Source of the DNA: Nyssa sinensis
Taxonomy: Eukaryota; Streptophyta; Magnoliopsida; Cornales; Nyssaceae
NCBI GenBank assembly: GCA_008638375.1
Contig: CM018032.1
Span: forward strand, 57,293,382 to 57,357,381
Direction: 5' to 3'
DNA length: 64,000 nt
Both the position numbers and the translations under genes were made by a program. This document shows, one piece after another, positions 23,027 through 36,185 of this stretch (the first letter of the stretch is position 1; each line of letters opens with the position of its first letter). The notes below the pieces were generated by a model. That model saw only the letters and a list, made by a program, of their open reading frames with translations. It did not search any database and had not been told where the DNA came from.

Positions 23027-24714
23027 AGCAGTTGGTGGCTCAAACTTTGAAGCCAACCAAAATGCCCCTCTCAAGTTGTAAAATTCACAATAAATTATTT
23101 TACAATATTGCCCTATCTATCACAACTATTAACTTTTAGATGAGTCATTGGCCTCTCTATTACCCTATATATATTATTTATGTTCTAGATGTCTTGAATT
23201 ATTTTATTAATAAAGATTGTGTTAACTATGATATTCATAATTAAATTATAATAAATTAAGATTTTAGTGTTATATAGTGATCTACTTGATATGTATTTAT
23301 GCTAATGGGACATTAGATTTTTTTTCTTCTATTTATTACAACAAAATGGTCTCTTGTTTGTATTTAGTCGAGCATTACCTTAAGTGGTGGCACCGACATT
23401 TTAAAGATATTTTTATGATTCTGTTTTTAACAAATAGTAAAATCATTGTCAATTACAAAATCTGAATGAAAAATGTCTACATAGTAGAATACAAGTTTCA
23501 TTACGTGTAATTGTAATCCTCATTTTCTCAAAACATAAAGCCTTAAAATAAAAAGAAATTTTGTCGTTTATGTCTTCTAACTGTTATCTCATCTTATTTT
23601 ATCTTAAACCATATATGATAATAGAAAGGTCCTGGTACTCTTTAGTCTTTTCTAATGTTCAAATTTGTTATACATTTGTCTTTAAGGGATTGATTTTGAG
23701 AGAAAGAAAGAGAGCGAAGACACACCTTATGTGAAGCTAATATTCTGTCTCATAGAGAATATTATTTTTATTTTTATGATTGACGATGAGAATTGGACCC
23801 TTGACTCCACCCTTTTCTTTAGATGTCTGTCACTGTACGATAACGACTTTAACTTCAAAAATGTCAATTTGAAAGAGGATGAAAAAATGATGGAAGAAAT
23901 TAATTGCTCATATAATATCTTGCTAAGTGAACTACATATGTCCTTCCTTGAAGCCTCATATGTTTTAGGAAAATTTGAGAAATGTACCCTCCGAACTTGG
24001 CTTTGAATATTTGTTTTCTGTTTAACTCTTTATTTTTCTGCTTTATTTTTCATTATTTTTTTTTCTATCTCTACTCCCAGTAGTCCTCTGTTCTTCCATC
24101 CCATATCTCCCTTATGGAAAGAAAAATGCGATGAAATAAATTATCAGTGATATTTTCTAGGAAAATGTTGGAATCTGTAAAGTAATATGTATAATATATA
24201 TCACACCGAAAAATAGATTTGCATGGCCATAAAGTAGCTATGTTTGATAAAGAAAAATGTCAATGCCAAAATAGACATAAAATTATTATTTTATTTATGA
24301 TTGGACAATTGGTTAAAAGTTAAACTTATTGATAAAACATTTTGATGGTTGAGTTAATTTTCTCAATAATAAATTAAATCTCAAAATTATGAAGTGTTGA
24401 ATTAAAGTGAAATTAGAATTATATATCGACACTTGTGCATATTTTTTAGATTTTTAAAATTTAGTATCTGAGAGCAATATACAGGTAATAAACTTGACAT
24501 AAATTTGTTAGTATAGTAGATTATTATTGCATTGCATTTATTTGAATTATATTACTTTTACAATTAGGTGAGCTTTTGGGCATAAGACCCTCCACCTGCT
24601 ACATTCTATGTTATGTTTGTCACTTCTCCACTAATGGACTCTAATTGCAGGGGAATGATATCTTTCATATTTCTCTGTGGAGCCATGTACCTTGGACTTG
24701 TCATCTTGTCTTGA
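17416..24714 (+). CDS. Peptidase M50B-like integral membrane protein
   Basis: Nine coding exons join in frame to 233 residues: 17416-17505, 18633-18728, 21681-21765, 21977-22098, 22259-22283, 22391-22474, 22645-22674, 22758-22863 and 24651-24714. All introns are GT-AG and all phases agree. The zinc-protease motif HEASH (HEXXH, residues 48-52) follows a hydrophobic helix. Conserved family segments include the NEGG..TRGG block, YWLILPAGYLGSSFWG, NILTARIA, SVYDIYDDLISRRVHSSDAE and a Cys-rich CPCPCNG loop, with several membrane spans and a hydrophobic C-terminus. The family is thought to cleave substrates within the membrane, but no plant substrate is known. It resembles Arabidopsis At1g67060 (from memory). 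The introns after exons 2 and 8 (2.95 and 1.79 kb) are long; the latter starts with a GA microsatellite. Confidence 0.93.
19238..19872. mobile_element. Possible hAT-type MITE debris in M50B intron 2
   Basis: The left part begins GGGCCTGTTTGTGTATTTC and the right part, reversed, begins GGGCACTGTTTGGGAAAG, the GGGC-CTGTTTG terminal motif seen on many plant hAT MITEs. A further CCAAACAAGGGCCTGTTATG junction at about 19793 suggests two adjoining or nested elements. No matching target duplication was found, so the limits are uncertain. Confidence 0.4.
22983..23024 (+). repeat. (GA)n microsatellite in M50B intron 8
   Basis: About 20 GA units, uninterrupted, 120 bp after the donor site of the eighth coding exon. 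Confidence 0.95.
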
Positions 24715-25560
24715 GGACCTGAGGTACTAATCTACTTTTGGAACAGTTAGTTTTTATTGGATTCTTTCATGAAGGTGCATTTATATTTTTTCATGGAAAT
24801 ACATTACAATTTTTTTCTTACATAGCATTGAAAGGCATAAATTGTAATATCAAACGGAATCATTATAATTGTATTTCTGGGGTGCCAAAACAGCCATTTC
24901 CTCCTATGCTCCTAGTAGGAATATTAGCCAAGTGATATTTGAGTCCTGAAATGTGATAGCTACTTTAGGCTTATTAACTACTAATCCACAAAAATTCAAT
25001 ATGAAGAAAACAGTTCCACAACCTGTGCATCCTGAAATAGCACCAATATTGTTAACTAACGGATGTCAAATTAGCATATGCAAAATTGACCAAATTTCAG
25101 TGTTGCCTAAAATTGAAATTAATTTTTCATAGTTTAAAACCTTACTCTAATGAACCTTTTCTTTGATGAGGCATGCCCACGATCCTTGCGATCTTTGCAA
25201 CTGTGATGCCAGCATAATCTCTTGAACAACAAGAATTGAATATGTAACTGAGGAAAAGAAAAAACCATGAAGGGAATAAACTTGAAGCATGGGTTATTAG
25301 AGTGTTTTTTCACTTCCCATGTGATTTTATTTATCTTTGGATAGGGAAGTTTTGTTTTGGAAACTGTCTTTGTTTCTCACTTAATCACGATCAAACCATA
25401 TTGTTGTATTTTAAATTAACCGCAGCTTTGAATATCTAATTGCTTTTTTTTTCTCTTTTCAGGTTCCTGATGTGGCCAAATTTTTCTTGATGTTGGAGAG
25501 AGAATTGCTCCTTTATTCTTACTGTTTCCTCAATTATATTTGTATATAATGTTTTGAAAC
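24715..25560 (+). other. Probable spliced 3' UTR of the M50B gene
   Basis: Nine bases after the stop codon there is a donor (GAG|GTACTA, intron from 24724), and a strong acceptor (TTTTTTTCTCTTTTCAG) ends at 25462. This suggests a 3' UTR intron of about 740 bp and a last non-coding exon. The poly(A) site is not obvious. Transcripts with this intron could be sensitive to nonsense-mediated decay; that is inference. Confidence 0.45.
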
Positions 25561-27900
25561 ATCAACCATAGATCATTCATCTGAGACTGCATAGTGTGCT
25601 CTTGCCGTTCTAACTCATGGCTTCATTCTTTTAACCCTTTCTTATTTGGGGTTCACATTTCTGATTGATGACGAAACTGTTTAGCAAATTTCCACGAATT
25701 TATCCTAGCAGAAGTTTTCTGATTTGCATGATTGTTTTTTATTTTGAAGATAGCCTTGGAGTTGATGATCTTCTGTTATGCAGCATGATACTTTCATGCC
25801 TTAACTCATTAATAACAGATATCGTGAAAATTCCTAATTCCAGAATTGCATGCTGATCAAGGAATACAAACCGGCTGGGGTGGCGAACTTATGTAGGTAG
25901 GAGATCAGTGACAGTTGGAAGTTTTGCTTTCTCTTAAGAGCTTGGGTCATGTTTCTTTGATTAAATGAAGAATGGGCTACCTATTGATGAGCTCAAGTCA
26001 TGTAAGTTGATTTCTTCATGAATGAAGTTGGGTTGTTGAACTTAACTGATACAAGATTTCCCACCTTTGGAGATGACAAGCTTTATGAATGGATGAGCAT
26101 GGGGCAGTAGAAAGAAATAGCTTCGGAAATAAGAAAGATATCATCTTCTCAGAACAATTATTTATATCCTTCAGGCATGCGCGCAGAATGGTACAAGTAA
26201 GACAGCCAGTTGGCTGGCTAGATATATTGAATGGTCGGGGATCAATGATTGCGGACAATCGAGAGCTGCCATGTGTACAATATGTTGGGCTTTTCAGAGA
26301 GAAAAAGGTTATGGAAGTTTAGAAAAGTCTTTTGTCAATGTAGCATTTGCCTTCCTGGGAATCAATCCCTTTTGGAATCGGGCAAGGACTATTAACTGAC
26401 AAGGGTCCAGATCATACCATTGGGGAGAAAGAGGTGGGGCATATAATATGTTGGACTCTTTAAGGGAGAAAAAATTTTAGTTTTTGTATGCTTGGTAGCT
26501 TTTAACTGGTTGGGACCAATCGACTCTTGGGAAAAAAAGTTTCATGGTAAGGTTGCATGAAGAATCTTTCATTCAAATCAGTTTATGACATTTGATAAAA
26601 ATAATGTTATATTTATGCTTTAATTATAAATATAAATCATATGTCAAAAACTGATTTGAATGAGAAAAATCCCCATTCCACCTTACCACTAGAATTTTTG
26701 CTGTTGGCCAAAAAGCTGGAATTGCCATTACCCTGCTTGTTGAAATGTTGTAGCTCACATCCACATCTATTCAGTAAAAATGTTTAGTCCTCTATCAGCG
26801 CTGAAAGGTTGGTTTATTGAGTAAGGATGTCCATTAATATTTAAACCTGAGAAATGGGTTTTCATTACACATTTTAAATATGAAATGGGTCTCCAGCCAT
26901 CCTTTTAACTTTAATGGTGTTGTAAAATTGTATATATGTCTCAGATTGTGTTTTGTACCACCATAACATGAAAAGTAAACTACAATACTTGTGCACAAAA
27001 CATAATTAAGTTTTTCTTTCTTATAATATAAACTTGAGAAGAAAAACATTAAGTCGTTAGTCTGCGTGCATATATAACAAGGTGGGGTTGCACTCCTATT
27101 GGGTCACAATGAAACTTCTTATTACCTGAGTGTCTGCTGCTCTGAGTCTTAGGACCACCTACCTAGGACTTCTTAGCGGTATATGTGGCTAGTAGGGTGC
27201 AGCACCTTCTGCGGTGAAAACAAGTGAATCCCTCGTATGAAAAAAGATATAAAAAAAAAAAAAAAACACAGAACTTCTACTAGTCTTGCGAGTTTCGTAT
27301 GTCCATTGATTACTTTGCAGATCTGATTAAGAATAACAGCAATATCCCACGAGTTTCAGGAAACTGTATTTTCAAAGTAACAATGTATAACACAAAATTA
27401 ACTTGCATTCCTATGGATAAGAATAACAGGGGGTAGTAACAACATCACAGAGTTAAAACATCTCAAGCCATATAGCAAAGTAAAAGGGCATGAGCTTCTC
27501 TCTTCCTATACCTTGTCAAGACAATTTTAGACGCATCCCTTCATTCTTGCTCAAACTGAATACTAATCAGCTTCCTCAAACTATTTGTATGGGATTTAAT
27601 TGAAGATAACATTCTAGGGCATGCAGGTATTAAGTCCGTTCAATTCCTTCAGTTTTGTCTTCCATAAGGTCACGTCAAGTCAACAAAGGTGAACCAAATC
27701 TTGCTCATCCTTGATTTGGAGCAGCACCCAAAAAACTGTCTTTGAGCAGATAAGCTCTACACCAAGATTTTCTCAGCATGTGTGTCATCTGACTGAAAAG
27801 GCCAAGATAAACATATAAATTTAATTCGAACCTACCATGCTCATGAACAATTCCTGGCATTTGAACTGTGCCATTCCAACATTAAGGTTTCGAACTTGAG
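25561..27900. other. Intergenic region, no gene seen
   Basis: It holds a short hairpin element (26567-26666). At 27062-27266 a stretch of mixed composition ends in a 16-bp A-tract and could be an old retroposed fragment, though no Pol III boxes are visible. Small frames (25665-26322, 26834-27049) show no domains. Confidence 0.5.
26567..26666. repeat. Hairpin-forming MITE-like inverted repeat
   Basis: The left arm, CTTTCATTCAAATCAGTTTA followed by TGACATTTGA, pairs with the right arm TCATATGTCAAAAACTGATT...GAATGAGAAA with few mismatches around a loop of about 40 AT-rich bases. A similar arm (CATATGTCATAAATTGATTT) occurs alone near 9220, so this is a dispersed family. Confidence 0.6.
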
Positions 27901-30351
27901 TTATATGTCCAAATCATCGTCTGGGTCCTCGTCAGAATCTGGCATTTCATCATCAGAATCACGGTAATAGATTATCTCGCCCTTGCCAGAATCCTCATTT
28001 GTTTGCAATTTCTCAGCAGATACAGATTTAATCTCAGTTGTGCTCTCATCGAGAGATCGCCGGCCATCGTAGATTTGAATGGATTTACCATTTCCTGAAG
28101 GAAGCAAAAATTCCCCATCATGCAACTGTAGAAGTTGATCCTACTGATGAAAAGGCTTTCATTAAGGTACTCTTGGTTGTGCTAGCACTATATATATATA
28201 TATATGGTGGGGAATACGCTTGCGGAAGAGGAAGTAGAGGTCCATACAAGAGCCACAGAATGACATTTGCAATTTAAGATGAAGGAAAAGATAATAATAT
28301 CCATCTTCCCGGTATATGTGATTTAAAGAAGCTCAACTTACAAACAAAAGATATCTGAATTCAAGATCCCAAAATTTTAAAGAAGAAAAAAAATGCATTC
28401 ATACCTTGGTGCTCAAACGGAAGTACAACCTTCGCCCGGTCAACTCTCTCCTTCTCTGACAGCTGTAGATTGAATTGCACCTGCCAAGAAAAGCACCCAT
28501 GCCATAGCATATTACAAACACATCTGAAGCATCTTCTTGCCTGAATGTGTGCCTGTGTTTTTGCATTTGTATGTGTCCAGTGTGTGTTTGTGCATGTTTT
28601 TCTGTGACTAAGGTACTCATGTAATTGTATGTGTGATTGTGTAACTTTCTGGCAAGAGAGCCACAAGTTCAAAATAAAGCTAGGCGCCACTAACCTTAGG
28701 CACAAGGCTTTGAGTGATCAATCCATCTTCAGAAGAAATGGATGTAAATTTAATCCCTGATTGCTCAACACAGAACTCTTCACACTGATAGAAGGTTTAA
28801 ATCATATTAGATGAGTTGATGGTTTTAAATCAGCACAAAGCTTTCGGGGAGGGAGAAAGGGAGGGGGAGGAGAGAGAGAGAGGTCACCATCAGTCTAACT
28901 CGTCCATTTCTGCGCTTGAAGCGCACATGTAATTTCCCTCTTTTAGAATTTTGATCAAGCAAAGAAAGGTTCTCAGAGTTTCCTATCTGTCCATTTGTTG
29001 GTGGTCTCGTCATTGGCTCTATAGTGGCCAACATAGATGACATATATTCAAGAACAGCAGTGGCCCTGATTTCATGAAGGTCTGAATGCAATAACCAAAA
29101 CTCACAGGACACCTGGTCTGCAAGCAACGGAGGAAAAAAAGAAAGGAAGGTAAATAGCGAAACTTGCATCATCTAAAATGGTTTTTATATATCAAGTAGA
29201 ATCGCTGGGGGGTGGGGTTGTACTCGTGCAAAGCACTGCTAATGACATGATATTTAAGGGAGTACCAAAAACAGCCTGTAAATTGTTCTTAGCTATGCAA
29301 TCAAATGACACCAACAACTAATGGTGGGATAGAAGAAAATTCTTTCGTACACGTCCATTTGAAACTTCATCTATGTAAGATAAAATACTGACTTAAAGGT
29401 CAACACCTCAACCAATCTTTATACAGAACTGAAACGTACCTAAGGGGAAAAAAAAAGTAAAGACAACAAAGATTTTAGGTTCTCTGATCACTGAGTGCCA
29501 ACTTTCAGAAGTACAACCACCTACTTTCAGATCACCTAGTTTGGAAATTTTGTTTTTCTGATTACTTGAGACTTTGCAGACAATCCAAGAAAATTAAAAG
29601 ATTGTGTCCTTTTGCTTTGCAATGCAACTGAATCAGGTTCCTAATCAAAATTTGACAGGGGAACTTTGCTTCATGTCATGTTGAACCTAAAAAGACATTG
29701 AAAAAAAAAACTCAATAACTGACCAACTAATGAAGGCTGGTAAATGGCGATTAATTACAAACGTTAATTTTTGAAGAGGACCAAATTTACGTTCTTGGAG
29801 TTGAATCAAAAGCGACATGGAGACTTGAGGGAGATGCTAGCAATTGATGTGTGCCATGGGTTATTTGATACTATGCTAGGACAGATCCTGCCACCGTAAT
29901 TTTTTGTTTTTTATCAGTAGATCCTGCCACCATGAATTAAATTAGGACAACAGGCAGGCCAACAACCCAACCCAACTCAACAAAGTCTTATCTCAATTAG
30001 GTTGAGATAGTTAAGAAAAAATTTTTTTTTTTGATAAGTAAGAAAAATATATTAAGAAGCCCAAGAAATATATGATAGCATGTGTTGTAACTTTTAACTT
30101 AGGAGATGGATCTTAGATAGAGCAGCATGACAACTCGTGTAAGGCTTTGTTGAGATAGTAAATAAAGAATTATAACTTTTCATTGCATATCAAAAGCAAT
30201 AGCTGAGAGACAGATCAACGGCAAATATATACATACCATGGCTTCGAAGGTTGCTTAAAAGGCTAGCAACTGCAGATATAGATGCATGTCTTAGCATCTC
30301 GGTTACCTGGAAGCAAAACCAATATCCATTACTTATACATAAAATATCCAT

Positions 30352-30395
<44 letters not shown>

Positions 30396-33300
30396 AACAT
30401 TAGTAGGCATAGACAAGGAGATGCAGTCTACACCGATGACCCTTTTTTGCAACCACATAAATTTATTTTTAAAAAAAAAACACTTAGAAAAAAAAAACTA
30501 AAACTAAATATCCCAATTCTATCACGTGTAATGGAAGTGTAGTCCAAATCTCTGAAGGCATTAAGACATTTAAATTTTTTTAACATTCCAGAATATTTTG
30601 AAATTATCAACCAAGATAGCAATCATAGTGTGTGTGTGTGTGTGTTGCTGTTCTGAATTGAGATCTATTCATGCATTTAATTTCTGAAATCAGACCTGCA
30701 TTCTAAATATAAAATATGCTTAACTTGAGCAAACTTCTTGCTTAATCTGCATTTGTAAAGCCGTTTTGAGTTTAAGACTAAATTCTTATAATTATATACT
30801 TTGGTGATTTGATGAAAAAATAAAATATGAAGTGTTCAGAGTAGACAATAAGAGTTGAAAAGAAGCTAAAATGTCCTAAGTTACTAGAAAAAGAATAAAC
30901 TCCAATCATTTTTAGTATTTTTCCCCTAGATGTCTACATGGGTTATCCCCTATTTTATTTGAAGATGACTCTTATTAACTCAATGTTTCAAACATGTATC
31001 ACCAGAACTTGAACCTTCATACCAAAAATATCCAACTTAAATTTTCAGGTCCTAAAATCCCCCTTTATTGCCTCAAACTATGTCCCCCTGAGATAAGTAA
31101 TCTGGGAAAGAGATCTTACGAATATCAATCAAGAGCTTCTGCGAGCTGTGTATGCCAGAATCATCAGACTGGCTGTCTAGAATGAGACAATAGAGCACCA
31201 CAAAAGTACTCTCTTACATATTCTTTTTTTTTTGTAAGTACTCTCTTACATATTCTAATGTCGACAGACAACCTCAATTTGTTTCCCAGCTGAAGTAAGA
31301 CAAAATGGAAGCAACCAAATGCAGCTAAAGTACAATTGGCCCACTCATCTACAATTTATGTTTAGGACAGTACTATCAGTCCTTGTAATGCTTCCTTGTC
31401 ATTTTTTTGCTAAGCTTAGAGCACATAGTGCTTCTTGGGACATAAAGATACTTGATAGAAGTTTCCTAGTATCATCCCTGAAAGAGACTAGAATCTTCAC
31501 ACACCAAATTCGTGTTGCAAACCAAATTCTAGTTCACGCAGACAAGCCAATAGACCACGGAAAAAAAAAATGCCTAACACAAACATTTACCATCACAGCA
31601 GATTCAAATTCTAGCCTGGTTGATTTGTTTTCAAACTTCTCCACAAACTTGACCCAATAGAAAAGCCACCAAAACTCCCCAATTCATCCATGTGCAAAAG
31701 CAGATCCAGGGGTGATATAAATCTCTAAAGGCAACACAAAAACCACAATTCTTGAGCATGAAGTTTTGCAAATTTTTTAAAATATCAGTAGAAGTGACTG
31801 GCCCAGTTTTATTTGTTACCTACTTGAACTTTATTCTTTTTTCCAGGGTCTGACCTTATAATTTTGAAAACAAATCATATATATCTATCACTCTAATCTG
31901 CACAAAAGGAAATTTTCAAATTAAAATATAACTTCTACAATCATAGAGTTGCTTTTTTTCAATACAATTATAGTATAATAAAATATTTTCAGTTGAGATA
32001 ACCATTAGAAAAGTATGACACACCAAGTGAAGACATGTAGTTATATTCTCATGCAATTATTAGAATCTGAAATACACAATGATCTCCTGAGATAATAAAA
32101 ACTCTGAAATTTTAGAACTAACGTGTATCCAACATTCATAATTTTAGATGGTTAGCGTTCAATTGATGGTTCCAAATTATTTTGAAAAATAAGAAACAAA
32201 AAAATTTAGAATTAATTTTTTAAGCTCACTTAACTATATGTCAACATGAGTAATCCACCCCGTTGAATACTTTTCTGATTAACTAGATGTTTCAAACATA
32301 ATTTCAGTATACCTTGAACCTTAAAAAAATTTCTTTTCAGGTACAATTTCAACTTTGTCCAAAAATTTCTTTTCTACGGCACTAATCTATGCCCTGTGAG
32401 ATAATGAATAGTATCCTCATAACTTGGGAAGACATATTGTAGACATTAAACAAGAGATTGTCAAAGATACTATAAGCCATGTCAGCATGCTAGATACTAT
32501 AGCACAATCGAAAGTGCTCTTTTAAAGATTTAATGTGATCAAACATGTCAAGGTTGTTCTGATCTGAATTTGGACAACACAACACAATGGAATCAAACAA
32601 CTTGGTAGGAAGTTTCCCACGTACTGTACAAGAACAATAAGTCTAATTGGCCCACTCTTGTACAATATGTGAATTGGACAAAGACACAGTCACCCTACAT
32701 TACTGATACTTTATAGGAAGTTTCCTCACAAAAAAAGACTGGATCCCTATACACCAAATTCATATGCATCCCAATGCATAAGGGAATATAAAATCATTTA
32801 TACATAATGAGGCTGGATGGCCAAATCAAACATTGGCAATGAACACTTGTCACATCACATTACATCACTGTTATCATACATTCATCTGGACCTCCTAGTA
32901 AATGTCTTTAGGCATTTAGTTTGCATATTTCCCATAATTATCACTGTCACTCAAATCAAAATTCATAATCATGGGATGCAGGATTACCGAGTCTATGGCA
33001 ACTGAGAAACGGTTTTTTCGTTGTCCCACCAATCCTGCATCCATAAACAATCCCACATAAAGTATGAGAACAACAAATCAAATTGAAAAGAGGGGAAATA
33101 TAAGCACGGAGAAAGAAATTGATTTTCATCGAACTTTCATTTTCATGTGAAAACCCAGGTTCACAACATAAAAAAAATTAAAAAACAAAAAGTACCCGGG
33201 GTGGCCCCCCTTTTCTCTCTCTTTTCAATGGTAGTAGGTAACGAGACTACTATCATACCTTTCCCCAGCTCAAGAATTGAAGAGAACAAGTTGTCCAAAT

Positions 33301-33881
33301 TTCTCACATCCTTACATAAGTTAACTGTAACTGAAGTTTCTGGAGAGAGATTTGTAATGCTTCCACGCTCAATAAGCCGATCCTTCCAACCAAGAGGGTC
33401 CGTATAACAATCCAAAACCCTAAGCCTGTCCCAAAAATTTCATTCACATCAAAATCACAAAATATTCCAATAAGAGACCAAGACACCCAAGGAAGAAGAT
33501 TAATTAGAAGTTTTAAGTAATTTTCACTCTAACCAATTATGTGACGAACTAACATCGTGTCCTCTACTCTTCAACAAATTATGGTAGAACGATGGACTCC
33601 GAGAAAAAGCAACGAGCACAAGACCTCTAAAAGCATAGTTACGGGTAAAATTAGTTTAACAAAATAATCAAATATTGAGAAATAGATCTGGGATTTTAGA
33701 AGAATTGAACTCACCGGGATTGTGATTTTCCCGCCAAAATGTTGGCGGAGACTTGGGTGAGAATGTGATTGAAGACGTCCGGTCCAAAAGGTGAGTCGAT
33801 AGAGTCCTTTATTGTGAGAGCCGGGGCGTGTTCTCCGTCTAATGCTCCGTCTCGAAGAGCTCTGCAAATCGATTCCGCCAT
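27901..33881 (-). CDS. ELP5: Elongator complex subunit 5
   Basis: Nine exons on the minus strand join in frame to 377 residues: 33715-33881, 33534-33626, 33259-33425, 32988-33034, 30237-30306, 28888-29117, 28695-28784, 28405-28480 and 27901-28094. All introns are GT-AG with matching phases. The product matches plant ELP5 throughout: N-terminal [60 protein letters not shown], the RFSVAIDS strand, [28 protein letters not shown] and the acidic tail [20 protein letters not shown]. With ELP4 and ELP6 it builds the RecA-like ring of Elongator, which is needed for mcm5/ncm5 modification of wobble uridine in tRNA and for normal growth. The length is close to Arabidopsis At2g18410. Intron 4 (2.7 kb) has a GA microsatellite; intron 5 has a LINE tail insertion. 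Confidence 0.95.
30012..30148 (-). mobile_element. LINE 3'-end insertion with 11-bp target duplication, in ELP5 intron 5
   Basis: GTTGAGATAGT occurs at 30001-30011 and again at 30149-30159. The insert between them, read on the minus strand, ends TTACTTATCAAAAAAAAAAA, the same tail found on the LINE fragment at 40869. It is about 137 bp long with no coding part, as expected of a strongly 5'-truncated LINE copy. Confidence 0.75.
30357..30392 (+). repeat. (GA)n microsatellite in ELP5 intron 4
   Basis: About 17 GA units, 50 bp from the acceptor of exon 5 (on the coding strand it is a CT tract close to that acceptor). Confidence 0.95.
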
Positions 33882-34601
33882 TGATACCTGAATATTGAGA
33901 GCTTGAACCCCTGAAGAAATTTTGAAGTTCGAAACAAACCCTAGAGAATAATAAAATTGCTTTTTCTAAAAAAGCCCCCTACTTTTCCTATTATTTCAAT
34001 GGATCCCTCTTTTTTCTTATTCTTTTGCAAATCCTTGATTTTCCAATTATACCCGTACTTTTTAGGTTTTTTACAAATAAACTGGCTAAGATTTTCAGAT
34101 TCTTCTTTGATGCTACCAAAGATATATTGACTATTGGGAATTTGGAATTCAAAAAATAACTAATTAAAATATTAATTATTATAATTTTTTATTAATGATC
34201 AAATTTTTTATAATTATAATTTTTTTATAAATTTGATGAATTATTTATTTAAAAAAAATATTTTATGTACCGCACTAGTGGTATGAAAAATCTCTTTGTC
34301 AACGAGTTTGATATTAAATTTTTTTTATATAATGGAACATCATTATTTAATCCGGATAGAAGATACGGATATAAATTATTTTGACTTCGCGAATCTTTAG
34401 GCATGACATTTAATATTGCAAGTGAGTCATCCCAACCACTTGAATCAAAGATCTCTATAAAATAATGTTAGTCTTACATTTAGATTTTATCAAAAATATT
34501 TATCTTTGTAAGTTGACAGTGTTATATTAGTTAAATATAACATTATTATTTGATATTCGGCCAATACAATATTGTCAACTCATGAACATAAACATTTATA
34601 A

Positions 34602-34693
34602 GATAAATTACACTGACTTTTTCTAAAATTTATGACAATTATACTAACTTCTCTTTAAAGTTTTGAGATTATACTGATCTCCTTTACTTTATC

Positions 34694-34730
<37 letters not shown>

Positions 34731-35118
34731 CTCCCTCATGTCAATTTTTATTTTCAAAACGATGAAAGTGCTAATTTTATTTATTTATTTTATATTTTGA
34801 CCAATTTTTTTAAATTTAAAAAATTATTATTTTTATTTAAAAATAATTTTAAGGTAAATAACTTATTTTTATTTTATAAATAAATAAATTAAATATTTTT
34901 ATCAAAATTTATTTGAAAATGAAAAGAAAATTGGTGAAAATTTAATACATTGAAAAAAAATATATGAAAGGGATTGTTTTGTCATTTTTTAAAAAATTGA
35001 TAGGAATGAAGTATCTGTATATTATTATGTAAAATGTAAAAAGTCAGTATAATTTCAAAATTTTAAAAAAAAATTAGTGTAATTATTATAAATTTTAGAT
35101 AAAATTAATATAATATAC
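34602..35118. mobile_element. AT-rich element with ~85-bp terminal inverted repeats
   Basis: The left end (34602-34687) carries AAATTACACTGACTTTTTCT, AAAATTTATGACAATTATAC and GTTTTGAGATTATACTGATC in order. The right end, reversed, carries AAAATTTATAATAATTACAC and TTTTGAAATTATACTGACTT in the same order, so the ends form long imperfect inverted repeats. A (TA)n microsatellite (34697-34727) lies inside. A diverged copy lies at 9265-9775 and a solitary end at 51415-51495. No coding capacity. Confidence 0.65.
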
Positions 35119-35654
35119 CATTTTTTGTATAAATTTTAAGTAAATTTAACATTATTAAACGTGTATATATATTACACCCAAAAGTTCTACCAATCAAGCT
35201 AGTTGATGGGATTAGAATTTTTACTTTGTGAAAAGTTATACTTTACATGTCAGACACGAAAATTTTAATATTGCAATATTAACATAAAATTTTTATAATA
35301 TATATATATATATATATATATAAACATACGTGTGTGATCTATAATTGAGTTAGGGGGATACATCCTAATCACATGACATGGAATTTGGTGCCAAATAAGC
35401 ACTCTCAAAAAGTTGAGAGGTCTCTTGAGTGGAATTGGATTCCGCCAAACCAACGTTTTCAATGCAACTCAGCCCATATGGTATGTTATTTATTAGGTGC
35501 CCATCTTATTTTCAGAAAATGATGTAACCAGATCCTATTGAATATTGACCAAGAAATCTCTTGACTCCAACCAAATCCCATTATTATTAAACCATCCATC
35601 AAACTAAACCTTAAATTAACCCAATAAAAATTCCCTGCAGCCCACGCGTGCAAT

Positions 35655-35660
<6 letters not shown>

Positions 35661-35694
<34 letters not shown>

Positions 35695-35723
35695 ATCTAT
35701 ACACACACACACACACACACACA
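35661..35723 (+). repeat. Compound (TA)n(CTAT)n(CA)n microsatellite
   Basis: About 15 TA units, a short CTATCTAT step, then 11-12 AC units. Confidence 0.95.
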
Positions 35724-35976
35724 AAGGGTTGTCAATTCGTTTTCAATAAAATGAAAACGTTGTATTTAAGCATGACTTATGACTTTTTTTTATTATAATT
35801 TTGAAGAAGTTTTATATGCTGAAATAAAAAAAAAAAAAAATTTGTTAGTCATTTAATCTTTTTAAATATATATTAGAAATTTGAAGGGATCTTATAAATA
35901 GAGGTTTGGAAAATAACTAAAGTCATTTATACGAGAATAAAGTTTTTCAAATTTTAGTAAACATTTAATTTAAGAT

Positions 35977-36185
35977 AAGAACAATGCTATATTTTTTAAA
36001 ATTATATTTTAAATGACGTGGCATTGACATGATACAAAATTATTAATAATACTTGAAATTAAATAATTAATATAATTTTTTTAAGATTACTAACAATACT
36101 TGAAATCATGTAATTAATGTGATTCTTTTACATCAGTATCACATCATTTGAAATACAAATTTAGAAAGCATAGTATAAAACTAAC
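35977..36185. repeat. Small MITE-like inverted repeat
   Basis: The left arm, with AATGCTATATTTTTTAAAAT and TATTTTAAATGACGTGGCAT, pairs imperfectly with the right arm reversed: ATACTATGCTTTCTAAATTT and TATTTCAAATGATGTGATAC. A similar but more decayed structure lies at about 36635-36787. Confidence 0.5.

Noticed and set aside
28361..29172. Separate small minus-strand genes of 73-115 residues
   Set aside because: They are exons 6 and 8 of ELP5 read through into introns.
31319..31660. 113-residue plus-strand frame in ELP5 intron 4
   Set aside because: No domain, AT-rich composition like the intron, no splice support.
33147..33415. Plus-strand 86-residue protein
   Set aside because: Complement of ELP5 exon 3; the minus strand holds the conserved frame.
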